From the NCBI RefSeq assembly GCF_900104535.1, contig NZ_LT629710.1, positions 4,499,501 to 4,563,500 on the forward strand: 64,000 bases of DNA, written 5' to 3'. Every line of letters starts with the position of its first letter. The stretch's first letter is position 1. The position numbers and the translations under genes were made by a program. This document shows, piece after piece, positions 22,913-30,521 of this stretch. Origin of the DNA: Nakamurella panacisegetis. GTDB lineage: Bacteria > Actinomycetota > Actinomycetes > Mycobacteriales > Nakamurellaceae. The notes beneath the pieces are model-generated. The model was not told where the DNA came from. It was given only the letters and a program-made list of their open reading frames with translations, and did no database searches.

Positions 22913-23458
22913 CTACAGGGCCCCGCCCGCGGCGGCCGGCCCGGTGTTGCCTCCGGCGTCGCCGACCGTCTCCCGGGCCAGGTACGTCTCGACCTCGAAC
23001 CAGTCGTCGCCGGCCCGTTCGGCGATGGTCAGCAGCGTTGTCATGGCGGCGACCTCCTCGACCTGCTCGGACAGGAACCACAGCATGAACTGCTCGCCCA
23101 GGAAGTCGTTCTCCTCGCGCGCCTTGGCGAACAGGGCCTTGATCTGCTCGGTGACGGCCTTCTCCTGGGCCAGGGCGACACGCACGGCGTCGGAGATGTC
23201 GGCGAATTCCGAGCGCACCTCGTCGATACCGGGGATGGCCACCTGCAGGTCGCGGTCGAGCATCCACTGCACCATCATCATCGCGTGGTTGCGCTCTTCG
23301 ACGCCCTGCCGATAGAAGTGCGCGGCCAGCTGCGGCAGGTCATGGGCGTCGAACCACACAGCCATGGCGACGTACTGCTGGCTGGCGTTGAACTCGTTGC
23401 GGATCTGGGCGCGCAGGAGGTCGGCGTAGGTCGTGGGCGCGTCAGCGGTGGTCGTCAT
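22913..23458 (-). CDS. Ferritin (BfrB/Ftn type)
   Basis: A 181-residue four-helix ferritin. Ferroxidase-type ligands are visible in EFNASQQYVAMAVWF (first Glu), EERNHAMMM (Glu and His of helix B) and EKAVTEQI and EQVEEVAAM (later Glu). It stores iron as a 24-mer mineral core in the cytoplasm. Its sequence resembles mycobacterial BfrB more than haem-binding bacterioferritin. The tail is Gly/Ala-rich. ATG 23458 is preferred because a TACGAT -10 hexamer sits 6 bases upstream. It diverges from the HicB-like gene across a 123-base region with strong repeats. Confidence 0.93.
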   Translation of the reverse strand: MTTTADAPTTYADLLRAQIRNEFNASQQYVAMAVWFDAHDLPQLAAHFYRQGVEERNHAMMMVQWMLDRDLQVAIPGIDEVRSEFADISDAVRVALAQEKAVTEQIKALFAKAREENDFLGEQFMLWFLSEQVEEVAAMTTLLTIAERAGDDWFEVETYLARETVGDAGGNTGPAAAGGAL

Positions 23459-23464
23459 GCCGAC

Positions 23465-23470
23465 ATCGTA
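23465..23470 (-). promoter_or_regulatory. Putative leaderless -10 of the ferritin gene
   Basis: TACGAT on the minus strand ends 6 bases before the ATG at 23458. Confidence 0.45.
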
Positions 23471-23499
23471 GGGAAGGTCGCACGGGCCGAGCCACTCGC

Positions 23500-23570
23500 G
23501 ACACCACCATGACGTCAATCCGGGTCAACCCTGACGTCAATCCGGGTTGCGTGGCGTCATTGGTGGTGTC
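23500..23570. repeat. Direct repeats inside an inverted repeat, divergent promoter region
   Basis: TGACGTCAATCCGGGT occurs twice, exactly, at 23510-23525 and 23532-23547, separated by CAACCC. Each copy contains the palindrome TGACGTCA. The pair is flanked by inverted arms: GACACCACCATGACG at 23500-23514 and its near reverse complement CGTCATTGGTGGTGTC at 23555-23570. The arrangement looks like an operator between the ferritin and HicB-like genes. Confidence 0.75.
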
Positions 23571-23575
23571 ACTAT
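23547..23575 (+). promoter_or_regulatory. Putative promoter of the HicB-like/DUF4097 operon
   Basis: TTGCGT (23547-23552), a 17-base spacer and CACTAT (23570-23575) precede the ATG at 23582 by 6 bases, fitting a leaderless transcript. The second direct repeat ends on the -35, so a bound protein would compete with RNA polymerase. Confidence 0.45.
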
Positions 23576-23581
23576 GGTGTC

Positions 23582-24130
23582 ATGGACCTGAACCAGTACA
23601 TCCGAAATCTCCGCGAGGACCTGCTCGCGGCCGCTGCCCTGGGTGACGAGGAGACCCGTCGCGCGGCTGCCCTCCTGGGCGCCGCCATCGAGCCGGCCGG
23701 GCGACTGGCCATCATGAACGCCCTGTCCGACCTGGCGGCCGAGGTCACCGAGGCGCTGGACAAGAACGTCGTCGAGGTCAAGTTGGACGGCCGCGACGTC
23801 CGGGTCACCGTCTCGGCGAAGGCCGGGGCCTTCGCCGACGACACCGACGACACCGAACACGACGGCCGCTTCGCCGCGCACCTGCACGCCGAGGAACTCC
23901 GCCGGGCGATGCAGGAAGCCGGCGGCGAACTGTCCCGCACCACCGTGCGGCTGTTCAACGATCTGAAGTCGCAGGCCGAGCAGGCCGCATCCGAGCAGGG
24001 AGTGTCGCTCAACACCTACATCTCCCGAGCCGTGTCCGACTCGGTCCGTACAGCCATGCCGCCCGGTGTGAAGGGCCGGAAGCCCAGGGGCCCCGGCGGG
24101 CGCACCGTGACCGGCTTCATCAAGGGCTGA
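23582..24130 (+). CDS. HicB-like ribbon-helix-helix protein
   Basis: A 182-residue protein. The N-terminal 110 residues are helical and acidic (for example EVKLDGRDVRVTVSAKAG and DDTDDTEHDGRF). Near residues 116-150 lies a typical ribbon-helix-helix segment, RTTVRLFNDLKSQAEQAA followed by EQGVSLNTYISRAV, as in HicB-family antitoxins. The tail is basic and Gly/Pro-rich. No HicA toxin gene is adjacent; instead a DUF4097 gene follows after 53 bases. A transcriptional regulator of its own operon is the simplest reading. The repeats just upstream could be its operator. The name HicB refers only to the RHH segment. Confidence 0.75.
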   Translation: MDLNQYIRNLREDLLAAAALGDEETRRAAALLGAAIEPAGRLAIMNALSDLAAEVTEALDKNVVEVKLDGRDVRVTVSAKAGAFADDTDDTEHDGRFAAHLHAEELRRAMQEAGGELSRTTVRLFNDLKSQAEQAASEQGVSLNTYISRAVSDSVRTAMPPGVKGRKPRGPGGRTVTGFIKG

Positions 24131-24183
24131 CCCTCAAGCCCCGTTCCGACTTCCCCTGCTCCCTTCTCGCCTCCGAGGACACC

Positions 24184-25116
24184 ATGAAAACGTTCCTGAC
24201 CCCCGATCCCGTCACCCTCGAGATCCGCAACGCCACCGGCGACATCCAGATCATCCTGACCGACACCAGCACGACCACCGTTGACGTCACGGCCGGAACC
24301 AGCCACCCGCTGGGTTTCCTGGACGACGTGTTCAAGGCCTTCGGCGGCCCGGGTCGCCGATTCGAGGGCTTCGCCCGGGGCCGCGGTTACCACGGCGGCC
24401 CGTTCGGCGACGCCGGGAACGACAGCGGCGACCCGCTGACGGCCGACACCCGCGAGAACCTGACCGATCTGGTCCGGATCGAACACCGCGAGGGCGACGA
24501 CCCGACGGTGATCGTCGACACCGATCCGGCCCGCGACGGCTGGCGGTCCTCGTTCTCCGTCACCGTCACCGCCCCCACCGGCTCGAACATCCGGGTCCAG
24601 GCCCAGTCGTCCGATCTCACCGTGACCGGCACGGCCGCCCTGGTCGACGTCCGGACCTCCTCCGGCGACGTCCGGCTCGACGAGACCGGGACCCGGACGC
24701 TGGTGCAGTCCGCCTCCGGCGACATCGACATCGCGGCGGCGGCCGGCAACGTCGACATCCGGACCGCGTCGGGGGACGTCCAGACCGGCCCGATCGAGGG
24801 AGACGCCTTGGTGCACACCACCTCGGGCGACGTCCGTCTGGGCGCGGTGACCGGCAACATCAGCGCGCGCAGTGTGTCCGGCGACGTCCGGGTGTCCGAC
24901 GCCACGGCCGGGCAGGCCGAGGTCAACGCGGTGTCCGGCGACGTCGAGATCGGCGTTCACCCCGGATCGCTGGCGTCGATCAACCTGTCGACCGTGTCGG
25001 GCACCACCGACACCGACTTCGAGGTCCAGAACGAGGTCTCCGACGGAGACGCACCCATCCTGACCATCACGGTGACGACGACATCGGGTGACATCCGGCT
25101 GCGCCGGGCCGCCTGA
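24184..25116 (+). CDS. DUF4097 family beta-strand repeat protein
   Basis: A 310-residue protein with no signal peptide or membrane segment. From about residue 150 to the end it is built of short beta repeats centred on SGD-V/I, seen seven times: SSGDVRL, ASGDIDI, ASGDVQT, TSGDVRL, VSGDVRV, VSGDVEI and TSGDIRL. This predicts a right-handed beta-helix or bactofilin-like stack. An N-terminal Gly/Phe/Arg-rich insert lies near 48-85 (FGGPGRRFEGFARGRGYHGG). The molecular role of DUF4097 is unknown; envelope stress or adhesin-like scaffolding roles have been suggested. Start ATG 24184 follows GAGGA by 4 bases. It is the second gene of an operon with the RHH protein. Confidence 0.85.
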   Translation: MKTFLTPDPVTLEIRNATGDIQIILTDTSTTTVDVTAGTSHPLGFLDDVFKAFGGPGRRFEGFARGRGYHGGPFGDAGNDSGDPLTADTRENLTDLVRIEHREGDDPTVIVDTDPARDGWRSSFSVTVTAPTGSNIRVQAQSSDLTVTGTAALVDVRTSSGDVRLDETGTRTLVQSASGDIDIAAAAGNVDIRTASGDVQTGPIEGDALVHTTSGDVRLGAVTGNISARSVSGDVRVSDATAGQAEVNAVSGDVEIGVHPGSLASINLSTVSGTTDTDFEVQNEVSDGDAPILTITVTTTSGDIRLRRAA

Positions 25117-25129
25117 GAGTCCCTACCGG

Positions 25130-25166
25130 CGGCGCTCGGTCACCCGGATCCGGGTACCGGGCGCCG
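25130..25166. terminator. Bidirectional hairpin between DUF4097 and ggt-like genes
   Basis: A nearly perfect inverted repeat: arms CGGCGCTCGGT...ACCCGGA and TCCGGGTACCGGGCGCCG pair over about 18 bp with one bulge and one G-T. It starts 13 bases after the DUF4097 stop and lies 48 bases beyond the stop of the convergent gene. There is no T-run, as is common in high-GC actinobacteria. Confidence 0.6.
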
Positions 25167-25213
25167 CTCGCGTCACCGGCGGCGTCCGAGGCGCTGCACC
25201 GGCGGCCGGGGCG

Positions 25214-26620
25214 TCACCCGAGGGCCAGCGCCGCACCCCCGCGCCGGGGGTCGGCCGCCGGCCCGTCGGCCGCGGCCGCCGCGACCCCGCCGAAGTACGG
25301 CCGGGGCGCGTCCCACAGCACGAGTTCCTCACCGGCCGCGCGCAGCCCGGCGATCACCTCGGGCGGAAAGCCCGGTTCCAGGTGCACCACCTCCGGCGTG
25401 ACGGACAGCCGGGGAGCGGCCACCGCCTCGGCCACGCCCCGCCCCTGGACCAGCACGCCGGCCATCACCTGCAGCAGGGCGGGCCGGATCCGGCTGCCGC
25501 CCGCCGCTCCCCCGGCGAAGAGCAGATCTCCGTCCGGCCCGGTGACGACCGATGGGACCATCATCGACGGCATCCGGGCGCCGGGGAGGAGTTCGCCGCG
25601 CAGCAGTTCACCCTCGCCGAGCATCGAGTTGCCGTGCACCCCGCCGACCCAGATCCCCGATCCGAGACCCAGCGAATGGGTGGCCGCACAGGCGTTGCCG
25701 ACGGAGTCGACGGCGACCACGCTGGTCGTCTCGGTCCGGCGCGCGGGTGCGCGCAGCGCCGCCACCAGCGCCCGGGCCCGGTCAACACCGCCGCGGGCCA
25801 CCGCATCGCGGTCCAGCGAAGCCGACGACCGCGCGAAGGAGTCCAGGTCGTTCGACCGCACCTGCAGGATTCCCGGCCCGAACGGCACCCGGGTCGGCAC
25901 CAGGTCCAGCACCCGGTAGGCCGCCATGTCCAGGACCGACAGCGCACCTCCGTCGGCCCGGACCGCGTCGACCATGGCCCGGCCCAGCTCGCCGGTCGTC
26001 ACGACGTCCGGGCCCTGCTCGGCCAGGGCGGCCAGGGTCTCGGCCAACCCGGGGTGGTAGAGCCGCTGGCCCGCCTGCAGCAGCCGGCGGGCGCCGGCGA
26101 TGTCGACCCGCGAGTAGCTCTCGATACCCTGGTCGGCCATCATGGCCGGCGCGACGTCGGGCAGCAGATCCGCATGGGCGGTCGAGAACTCGACCCCGGA
26201 GGCGGCCAGCTTCTGCGCCGGGCCGACGATCTCGGCCCACGACAGCCGGCCGAACCGCGAGTGCAGGGCGGCGACCCCGGCCGGAGTCCCCGGCACGGCC
26301 ACCGTCGGCCCACCCATCGCGTAGGGCACCGCCACCCCGCCGAAGGACACCGAGATCTCCTGGGCCGGACCGGCAACGGTGCCGTCCAGGCCAGGGACCG
26401 TCACGAAGAAGTCCAGACAGGTGACGGTGCCGGTGGCGGCCTCGTAGACGGTCGCGAATCCACCGCCGCCCAGGCCGCAGAAGATCGTCTCGGCCACACA
26501 ACCGGCCAGGATCATCGCGGCGGCACTGTCGGCGGCCGACCCGCCGGCGGCCAGGACGTCCAACCCGGCGGCGGCGGTGGCCGGATGTCCGGCGGCCACC
26601 CCGGCCGGAAGTCTGTTCAC
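25214..26620 (-). CDS. Gamma-glutamyltransferase family protein
   Basis: A 468-residue Ntn-hydrolase superfamily protein. It has the GGT-like N-terminal half (AGHPATAAAGLDVLAAGGSA, ETIFCGLGGGGF) and a likely self-cleavage nucleophile threonine in the RTETTSVVAVDSVGNAC region. The C-terminal GGAAGGSRIRPALLQV resembles the GGT substrate pocket. GGT enzymes cleave gamma-glutamyl amides. This protein is shorter than classical GGT (about 550-580) and has no signal peptide, so a cytoplasmic member with another substrate is possible. GTG 26620 is chosen because TAACCT lies 7 bases upstream; the frame is open further but enters unrelated sequence. Confidence 0.82.
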   Translation of the reverse strand: MNRLPAGVAAGHPATAAAGLDVLAAGGSAADSAAAMILAGCVAETIFCGLGGGGFATVYEAATGTVTCLDFFVTVPGLDGTVAGPAQEISVSFGGVAVPYAMGGPTVAVPGTPAGVAALHSRFGRLSWAEIVGPAQKLAASGVEFSTAHADLLPDVAPAMMADQGIESYSRVDIAGARRLLQAGQRLYHPGLAETLAALAEQGPDVVTTGELGRAMVDAVRADGGALSVLDMAAYRVLDLVPTRVPFGPGILQVRSNDLDSFARSSASLDRDAVARGGVDRARALVAALRAPARRTETTSVVAVDSVGNACAATHSLGLGSGIWVGGVHGNSMLGEGELLRGELLPGARMPSMMVPSVVTGPDGDLLFAGGAAGGSRIRPALLQVMAGVLVQGRGVAEAVAAPRLSVTPEVVHLEPGFPPEVIAGLRAAGEELVLWDAPRPYFGGVAAAAADGPAADPRRGGAALALG

Positions 26621-26627
26621 GGCAGGT

Positions 26628-26633
26628 AGGTTA
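26628..26633 (-). promoter_or_regulatory. Putative leaderless -10 of the ggt-like gene
   Basis: TAACCT on the minus strand ends 7 bases before the GTG at 26620. It supports that start over longer versions of the frame. Confidence 0.4.
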
Positions 26634-26673
26634 CCGCCGGCCACGCCGCCGGTTCGGCGCGTCCGCGACCACC

Positions 26674-27915
26674 TCACATGGCCGCGGCCAGGGCGCCGTG
26701 CAGGTTGCCCCGGGGCATGATCGCCACCTCGTCCAGGTCCAGCCACCGCGCCATCCGGCTCAGCTCTGCCGATGCCGCCTGCGCCACCTCGCCGGGCACG
26801 GTGCCCGGTTCGTGCCAGGCCGCCTGCACCAGCAGCCGTCCGGTCGCCCGGTCGGACTTGAGATCGAACCGCCCGACGAGCTCGTCGCCGACCAACAGCG
26901 GGAACACGTAGTAGCCGTAGACCCGCTTGGGCGCCGGCGTGTAGATCTCGATCCGGTAGCGGAAGTCGAAGAGCCGTTCCGTCCTGGCCCGTTCCCAGAT
27001 CAGCGGGTCGAACGGGCACAGCAGGGCGCGCCCGGTCACCTTGCGGGGCATCTTCGCGTCGCGGTGCAGGAAGGCGATGTCGCGCCAGCCGCGGACCTGC
27101 ACCGGCAGCACGTCCCCGTCCTCGACCAGTTCCAGCAGGGCGCGCTTGGCGTCGTCATTGCGGATCCGGTAGTAGTCGGCCAGGTCGCCGACCGTGCCGA
27201 TCCCGTGGGCCCGGGCCGACCGCGCGATCAGGGCCTTCTTGGCCTCGAACTCGGCCGGCGTCGGGGTCGCCAGCACCGCGGCCGGCAGGATCCGCTCGGT
27301 CAGGTCGTAGACCCGCTCGAACCCGCGCCGGAACGAGGTCCCGATGGCGCCGACGGCGAACAGGTACTCGCTGGCCGTCTTGGTGGCCGACCACTCCCAC
27401 CATCCGGGCTTGCCGCGCCCCGGGGCTTCGAGCACCTTCTCGATCTCCCCGGCCGACAGTGGCCCGTGGTCGCGGACCACGGCCAGCACGTCCTCCAGGA
27501 ACCCCGGATGCTCGGCCCGGAGCTTCGCCGCGGATGACCACGGGCCGTCGACGAACTTGCGCTGCCGCCAGCGCAGCAGCGGCTGCAACTCGATGGGCAC
27601 CAGGGAGGCCTCGTGGGCCCAGGTCTCGAGCAGGGTGCGGTCGGCCGGACGCGCCGGCCAGGCCGCCCCGGCCAGCAGGTCGACCCGGTACTGGCCCAAC
27701 CGCGAGAACAACGGCAGGTAGTGAGCGCGGGCCAGGACGTTCACCGAATCGATCTGCAGCAGCCCGATCCGGTCGACCAGCCGTCGCAGGTGCCCTCGGT
27801 TGTAGGCGCCCGCCGCCGCCGGCAGGGGCGCCGACAGCCCCTGTGCGGCGATCGCGGTACGGCGGGCCTGGGCGGCGGTGATCTGCAACTGCGGCACGGG
27901 CCGGGAGGATGTCAC
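26674..27915 (-). CDS. Winged-helix YcaQ/AlkZ-type DNA glycosylase
   Basis: A 413-residue protein of the HTH_42/YcaQ family. The segment YNRGHLRRLVDRIGLLQIDS leads into NVLARAHYLPLFSRLG. The catalytic Q-hydrophobic-D motif QID is at 54-56; YcaQ members carry Q-hydrophobic-D and AlkZ members Q-hydrophobic-Q. Characterised relatives unhook interstrand crosslinks or excise bulky alkylated bases. Later segments (PFDPLIWERARTERLFDFRY, YGYYVFPLLVGDELVGRFDL) match the family. The start is uncertain between GTG 27915 and GTG 27897. It is divergent from the DeoR gene. Confidence 0.85.
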   Translation of the reverse strand: MTSSRPVPQLQITAAQARRTAIAAQGLSAPLPAAAGAYNRGHLRRLVDRIGLLQIDSVNVLARAHYLPLFSRLGQYRVDLLAGAAWPARPADRTLLETWAHEASLVPIELQPLLRWRQRKFVDGPWSSAAKLRAEHPGFLEDVLAVVRDHGPLSAGEIEKVLEAPGRGKPGWWEWSATKTASEYLFAVGAIGTSFRRGFERVYDLTERILPAAVLATPTPAEFEAKKALIARSARAHGIGTVGDLADYYRIRNDDAKRALLELVEDGDVLPVQVRGWRDIAFLHRDAKMPRKVTGRALLCPFDPLIWERARTERLFDFRYRIEIYTPAPKRVYGYYVFPLLVGDELVGRFDLKSDRATGRLLVQAAWHEPGTVPGEVAQAASAELSRMARWLDLDEVAIMPRGNLHGALAAAM

Positions 27916-27971
27916 AGGACGACATGGTGCCAGCGAGCCCCGACAAGTGGCTTTTCCCACCCCCGGCGAGG

Positions 27972-27977
27972 CAAGAT
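27972..27977 (+). promoter_or_regulatory. Possible leaderless -10 of the DeoR gene
   Basis: CAAGAT lies 6 bases before the ATG at 27984. It has the key A and final T of a -10 but not the leading T, so it is weaker than the TANNNT sites. Confidence 0.3.
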
Positions 27978-27983
27978 CAGCCA

Positions 27984-28778
27984 ATGGGCCCGCACGAGCG
28001 CTGGACAGCGCTGCTGGACATCCTCGGCCGGGACGGCCGGTTGGATGTCGCGCTGGCCGCCGACGAGTTGAGCGTGTCCGCGGCGACGATCCGCCGCGAC
28101 CTGGATCATCTGGCCGGCCAGCAGCTGCTGAGCCGCACCCGGGGCGGAGCGGCCCCGGCCAGCGTCGCCTACGACCTGCCGCTGCGGTACAAGACCGGAC
28201 GTCACACCGAGGAGAAGTTCCGGATCGGTACCGCGGCCGCCGCCCTGATCCGGCCCGGTTCGGTGGTGGCCGTCAACGGCGGCACCACCACCTCCGAGGT
28301 GGCCCGGGCGCTGGTCACCGTGCCGGCCGGCACCGATGTCGACGGACACGGCGACAACCCGTCGTTCACGGTGGTCACCAACGCGCTCAACATCGCCAAC
28401 GACCTGGCCGTGCGCCGCAACATCAAACTGGTGGTCACCGGTGGCGTGGCCCGCCCGAGCTCCTACGAGCTCATCGGGCCGCTGGCCGAACCCGCCCTGG
28501 AACGCCTGCACCTGGACTACGTGGTCCTCGGAGTGGACGGCTTCGACGTCCAGACCGGCGCCACCGCCCACCACGAGGGGGAGGCGGCGGTGAACGCCCT
28601 GATGGTCAGCCAGGCCACCACCGTCATCGTGGTGGCCGACGCCTCCAAACTGGGACATCGCTCGTTCGCCCGGATCTGCGCCACCTCGGCCGTCGACGTG
28701 CTGATCACCGACACCGCCGCCGATCCGGCCCAGGTGGCCGCGTTCGTCGACGCCGATGTCCGCGTGATCCAGGCCTGA
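27984..28778 (+). CDS. DeoR/GlpR family transcriptional regulator
   Basis: A 264-residue protein. The N-terminal helix-turn-helix reads LDVALAADELSVSAATIRRD with the following LSRTRGGA wing, typical of DeoR. The C-terminal sugar-phosphate sensor domain has AVNGGTTTSEVARAL, NALNIANDL and VVADASKLGHRSF. Such proteins repress sugar or nucleoside catabolic operons and respond to a phosphorylated sugar. No catabolic operon is adjacent, so the target is unknown. ATG 27984 is chosen for length and the possible -10; an upstream in-frame start at 27909 would add 25 unconserved residues. The GNAT gene overlaps its stop by one base (TGATG). Confidence 0.88.
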   Translation: MGPHERWTALLDILGRDGRLDVALAADELSVSAATIRRDLDHLAGQQLLSRTRGGAAPASVAYDLPLRYKTGRHTEEKFRIGTAAAALIRPGSVVAVNGGTTTSEVARALVTVPAGTDVDGHGDNPSFTVVTNALNIANDLAVRRNIKLVVTGGVARPSSYELIGPLAEPALERLHLDYVVLGVDGFDVQTGATAHHEGEAAVNALMVSQATTVIVVADASKLGHRSFARICATSAVDVLITDTAADPAQVAAFVDADVRVIQA

Positions 28779-29290
28779 TGGCCGACGCCCTGGTCCGCCC
28801 GGCCGGTCCGGACGACGCCCCGATCCTGGCCCGGCTGCAGATCGGCATCTGGCAGCAGGCGTATCCGGACCTGTTGCCGGCCGCCGCCCTGCTGGCCGAT
28901 CCGCAGGTCCAGGCGGAGGTCTGGGCGGCTCGGGTGTCGGCCGGCGGAGCGGTGCTGCTGGCCTTCGAAGGCACGGAGCCGGTCGGCCTGGCCAGCACCG
29001 ATCCGGATCCGGACGACCGTGGCCAGGGACAGGTCGAGCTGCTGCACGTCCTGCCGCGGTGGTCCCGCCGCGGGCACGGTGGCCGGTTGCTCGGCGCGGC
29101 CGCGGCCGAGCTCCGCAAGTCCGGAGCCACCCGCGGCACCTGGTGGGCTCCCGAGACCGACGAGAGCGTCCAGCAGTTCCTGCTCGGCGTAGGGTGGGCG
29201 GCCGACGGCGGCCGGCGCGTCCTGGACACCAGCGAGCGCACGTTCACCGAGATCCGTTACAGCGGCAACCTGGACCTGATCCTGCTGTGA
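28778..29290 (+). CDS. GNAT family N-acetyltransferase
   Basis: A 170-residue acetyltransferase. It starts with ALVRPAGPDDAPILARLQIG, typical of the first GNAT strand and helix. The acetyl-CoA loop is VELLHVLPRWSRRGHGGRLL. The acceptor is unknown. ATG 28778 shares a base with the DeoR stop, so the two are co-translated. Confidence 0.85.
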   Translation: MADALVRPAGPDDAPILARLQIGIWQQAYPDLLPAAALLADPQVQAEVWAARVSAGGAVLLAFEGTEPVGLASTDPDPDDRGQGQVELLHVLPRWSRRGHGGRLLGAAAAELRKSGATRGTWWAPETDESVQQFLLGVGWAADGGRRVLDTSERTFTEIRYSGNLDLILL

Positions 29291-29303
29291 GAGACCGCGC
29301 CGG

Positions 29304-29744
29304 CTATCGGTGCTCGAGTTCGATGGCGCGGCGCATCGCCGCCCGTGCTCGTTTGCGGTCCCCGGCCAGGTTGTAGGCGTAGCCGAGCTCGTACCAGGCC
29401 CGCCAGTTCTCCTCGTCGGCCTCGACCCTGGTCCTGACCGTCTCGAAGTAGGCGTCGGCGCTCGTCCGCTCGATCCGGCCGGACGGTCGCCGGGTCAGGC
29501 CCTCGTCCGTCGGCAGGTCGCCGGTCTCGGACAGCTTCCGCGCCAGCCGAGCCGTCGCCGCGCCGAATCGGAGCTCGAAGACGACCAGCACCACCCCGAT
29601 GACGGGCAGAAGCAACACCCCGATGCCCAGCGCGACACCGACTGCGGTGCCGGTTTCGACCAGGTAGACGCCGCGCTGGCCCAACAGGTAGAAGTAGGCC
29701 ACCAGAGCTCCGGTCAGGAGCGCGACCGTCACCCGGGCCTTCAC
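29304..29744 (-). CDS. Small two-helix membrane protein with a TPR-like tail
   Basis: A 146-residue protein. Two hydrophobic helices lie at about 5-22 (VALLTGALVAYFYLLG) and 33-57 (AVGVALGIGVLLLPVIGVVLVV). The C-terminal 45 residues, with NWRAWYELGYAYNLAGDRKR and ARAAMRRAIELE, look like one tetratricopeptide repeat facing the cytoplasm. The function is unknown. It starts 3 bases after the dapB stop, so it is the terminal gene of the pnp-M16-dapB run. Homologues next to dapB occur in other actinobacteria, as I remember. It converges with the GNAT gene. Confidence 0.75.
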   Translation of the reverse strand: MKARVTVALLTGALVAYFYLLGQRGVYLVETGTAVGVALGIGVLLLPVIGVVLVVFELRFGAATARLARKLSETGDLPTDEGLTRRPSGRIERTSADAYFETVRTRVEADEENWRAWYELGYAYNLAGDRKRARAAMRRAIELEHR

Positions 29745-29747
29745 CGG

Positions 29748-30521
29748 TCAGTCCAGCCCGAGCAGTTGTTCCAGGCCGAGGGTCAGGCCGGGGCGGTCGA
29801 CGATGGCCCGCACCGCCGTCAGGACACCGGGCATGAACGAGCTGCGATGCAGCGAGTCGTGCCGGATGGTCAGGGTCTCCCCCGTGCTGCCCAGTACGAC
29901 CTCCTGGTGGGCCACCAAGCCGGGCAGACGCACGGAGTGCACGTGGATGCCCTCGACCAGATTCCCGCGGGCGCCGGGCGCCTCGATCGTGGTCGCATCC
30001 GGGACCGCCCCGAGGCCGGCGGCGGCACGCGCCGCACCGATGCCCCGGGCAGTGGCGATCGCCGTCCCGGACGGGGCGTCGATCTTGCCCGCGTGGTGCC
30101 GCTCGATGATCTCGGCCGACTCGAAGAACCGGGCCGCCTGACGGGCGAACCGCGCGGTGAGCACGGCGCCGATGGCGAAGTTGGGGACGACCATGACGCC
30201 GACCTCGGGCTTGAGGGCCAGCCAGTGCCGGATCTGCTCGGCCTGCTCGTCACCGATGCCCGACGTGCCGACCACGGTATGGATGCCCTGGTCGATGCAG
30301 AACCGGATGTGGTCCATGACGACATCCGGATGGGTGAAGTCGACCACCACCTGACTGCCCGCGTCGGACAGGGAGAACAACCATTCCCGGCCGCCGACCG
30401 CGGCCACCAGGTCCATGTCGTCCGCGGCGTCCACCGCCTGGCAGACCTGCGAACCCATCCGCCCGCGGGCGCCGATCACCCCGACCCGCAGTACTTCGTT
30501 CGACTTGGTCTCATCCGACAT
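29748..30521 (-). CDS. dapB: 4-hydroxy-tetrahydrodipicolinate reductase
   Basis: A 257-residue NAD(P)H reductase. The nucleotide loop GVIGARGRMGSQV is near 14-26. The catalytic His/Lys motif reads ERHHAGKIDAPSGTA. The C-terminal GVLTAVRAIVDRPGLTLGLE is typical. It is the second enzyme of the diaminopimelate pathway after DapA. Its first 11 bases overlap the 3' end of the M16 peptidase gene. An AGGAGGG lies about 10 bases upstream of the ATG, slightly far for a Shine-Dalgarno. Confidence 0.95.
   Translation of the reverse strand: MSDETKSNEVLRVGVIGARGRMGSQVCQAVDAADDMDLVAAVGGREWLFSLSDAGSQVVVDFTHPDVVMDHIRFCIDQGIHTVVGTSGIGDEQAEQIRHWLALKPEVGVMVVPNFAIGAVLTARFARQAARFFESAEIIERHHAGKIDAPSGTAIATARGIGAARAAAGLGAVPDATTIEAPGARGNLVEGIHVHSVRLPGLVAHQEVVLGSTGETLTIRHDSLHRSSFMPGVLTAVRAIVDRPGLTLGLEQLLGLD

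Noticed and set aside
23582-25116. A HicAB toxin-antitoxin module
   Set aside because: Only an RHH-type HicB-like protein is present. No small HicA-like RNA-binding protein precedes or follows it.
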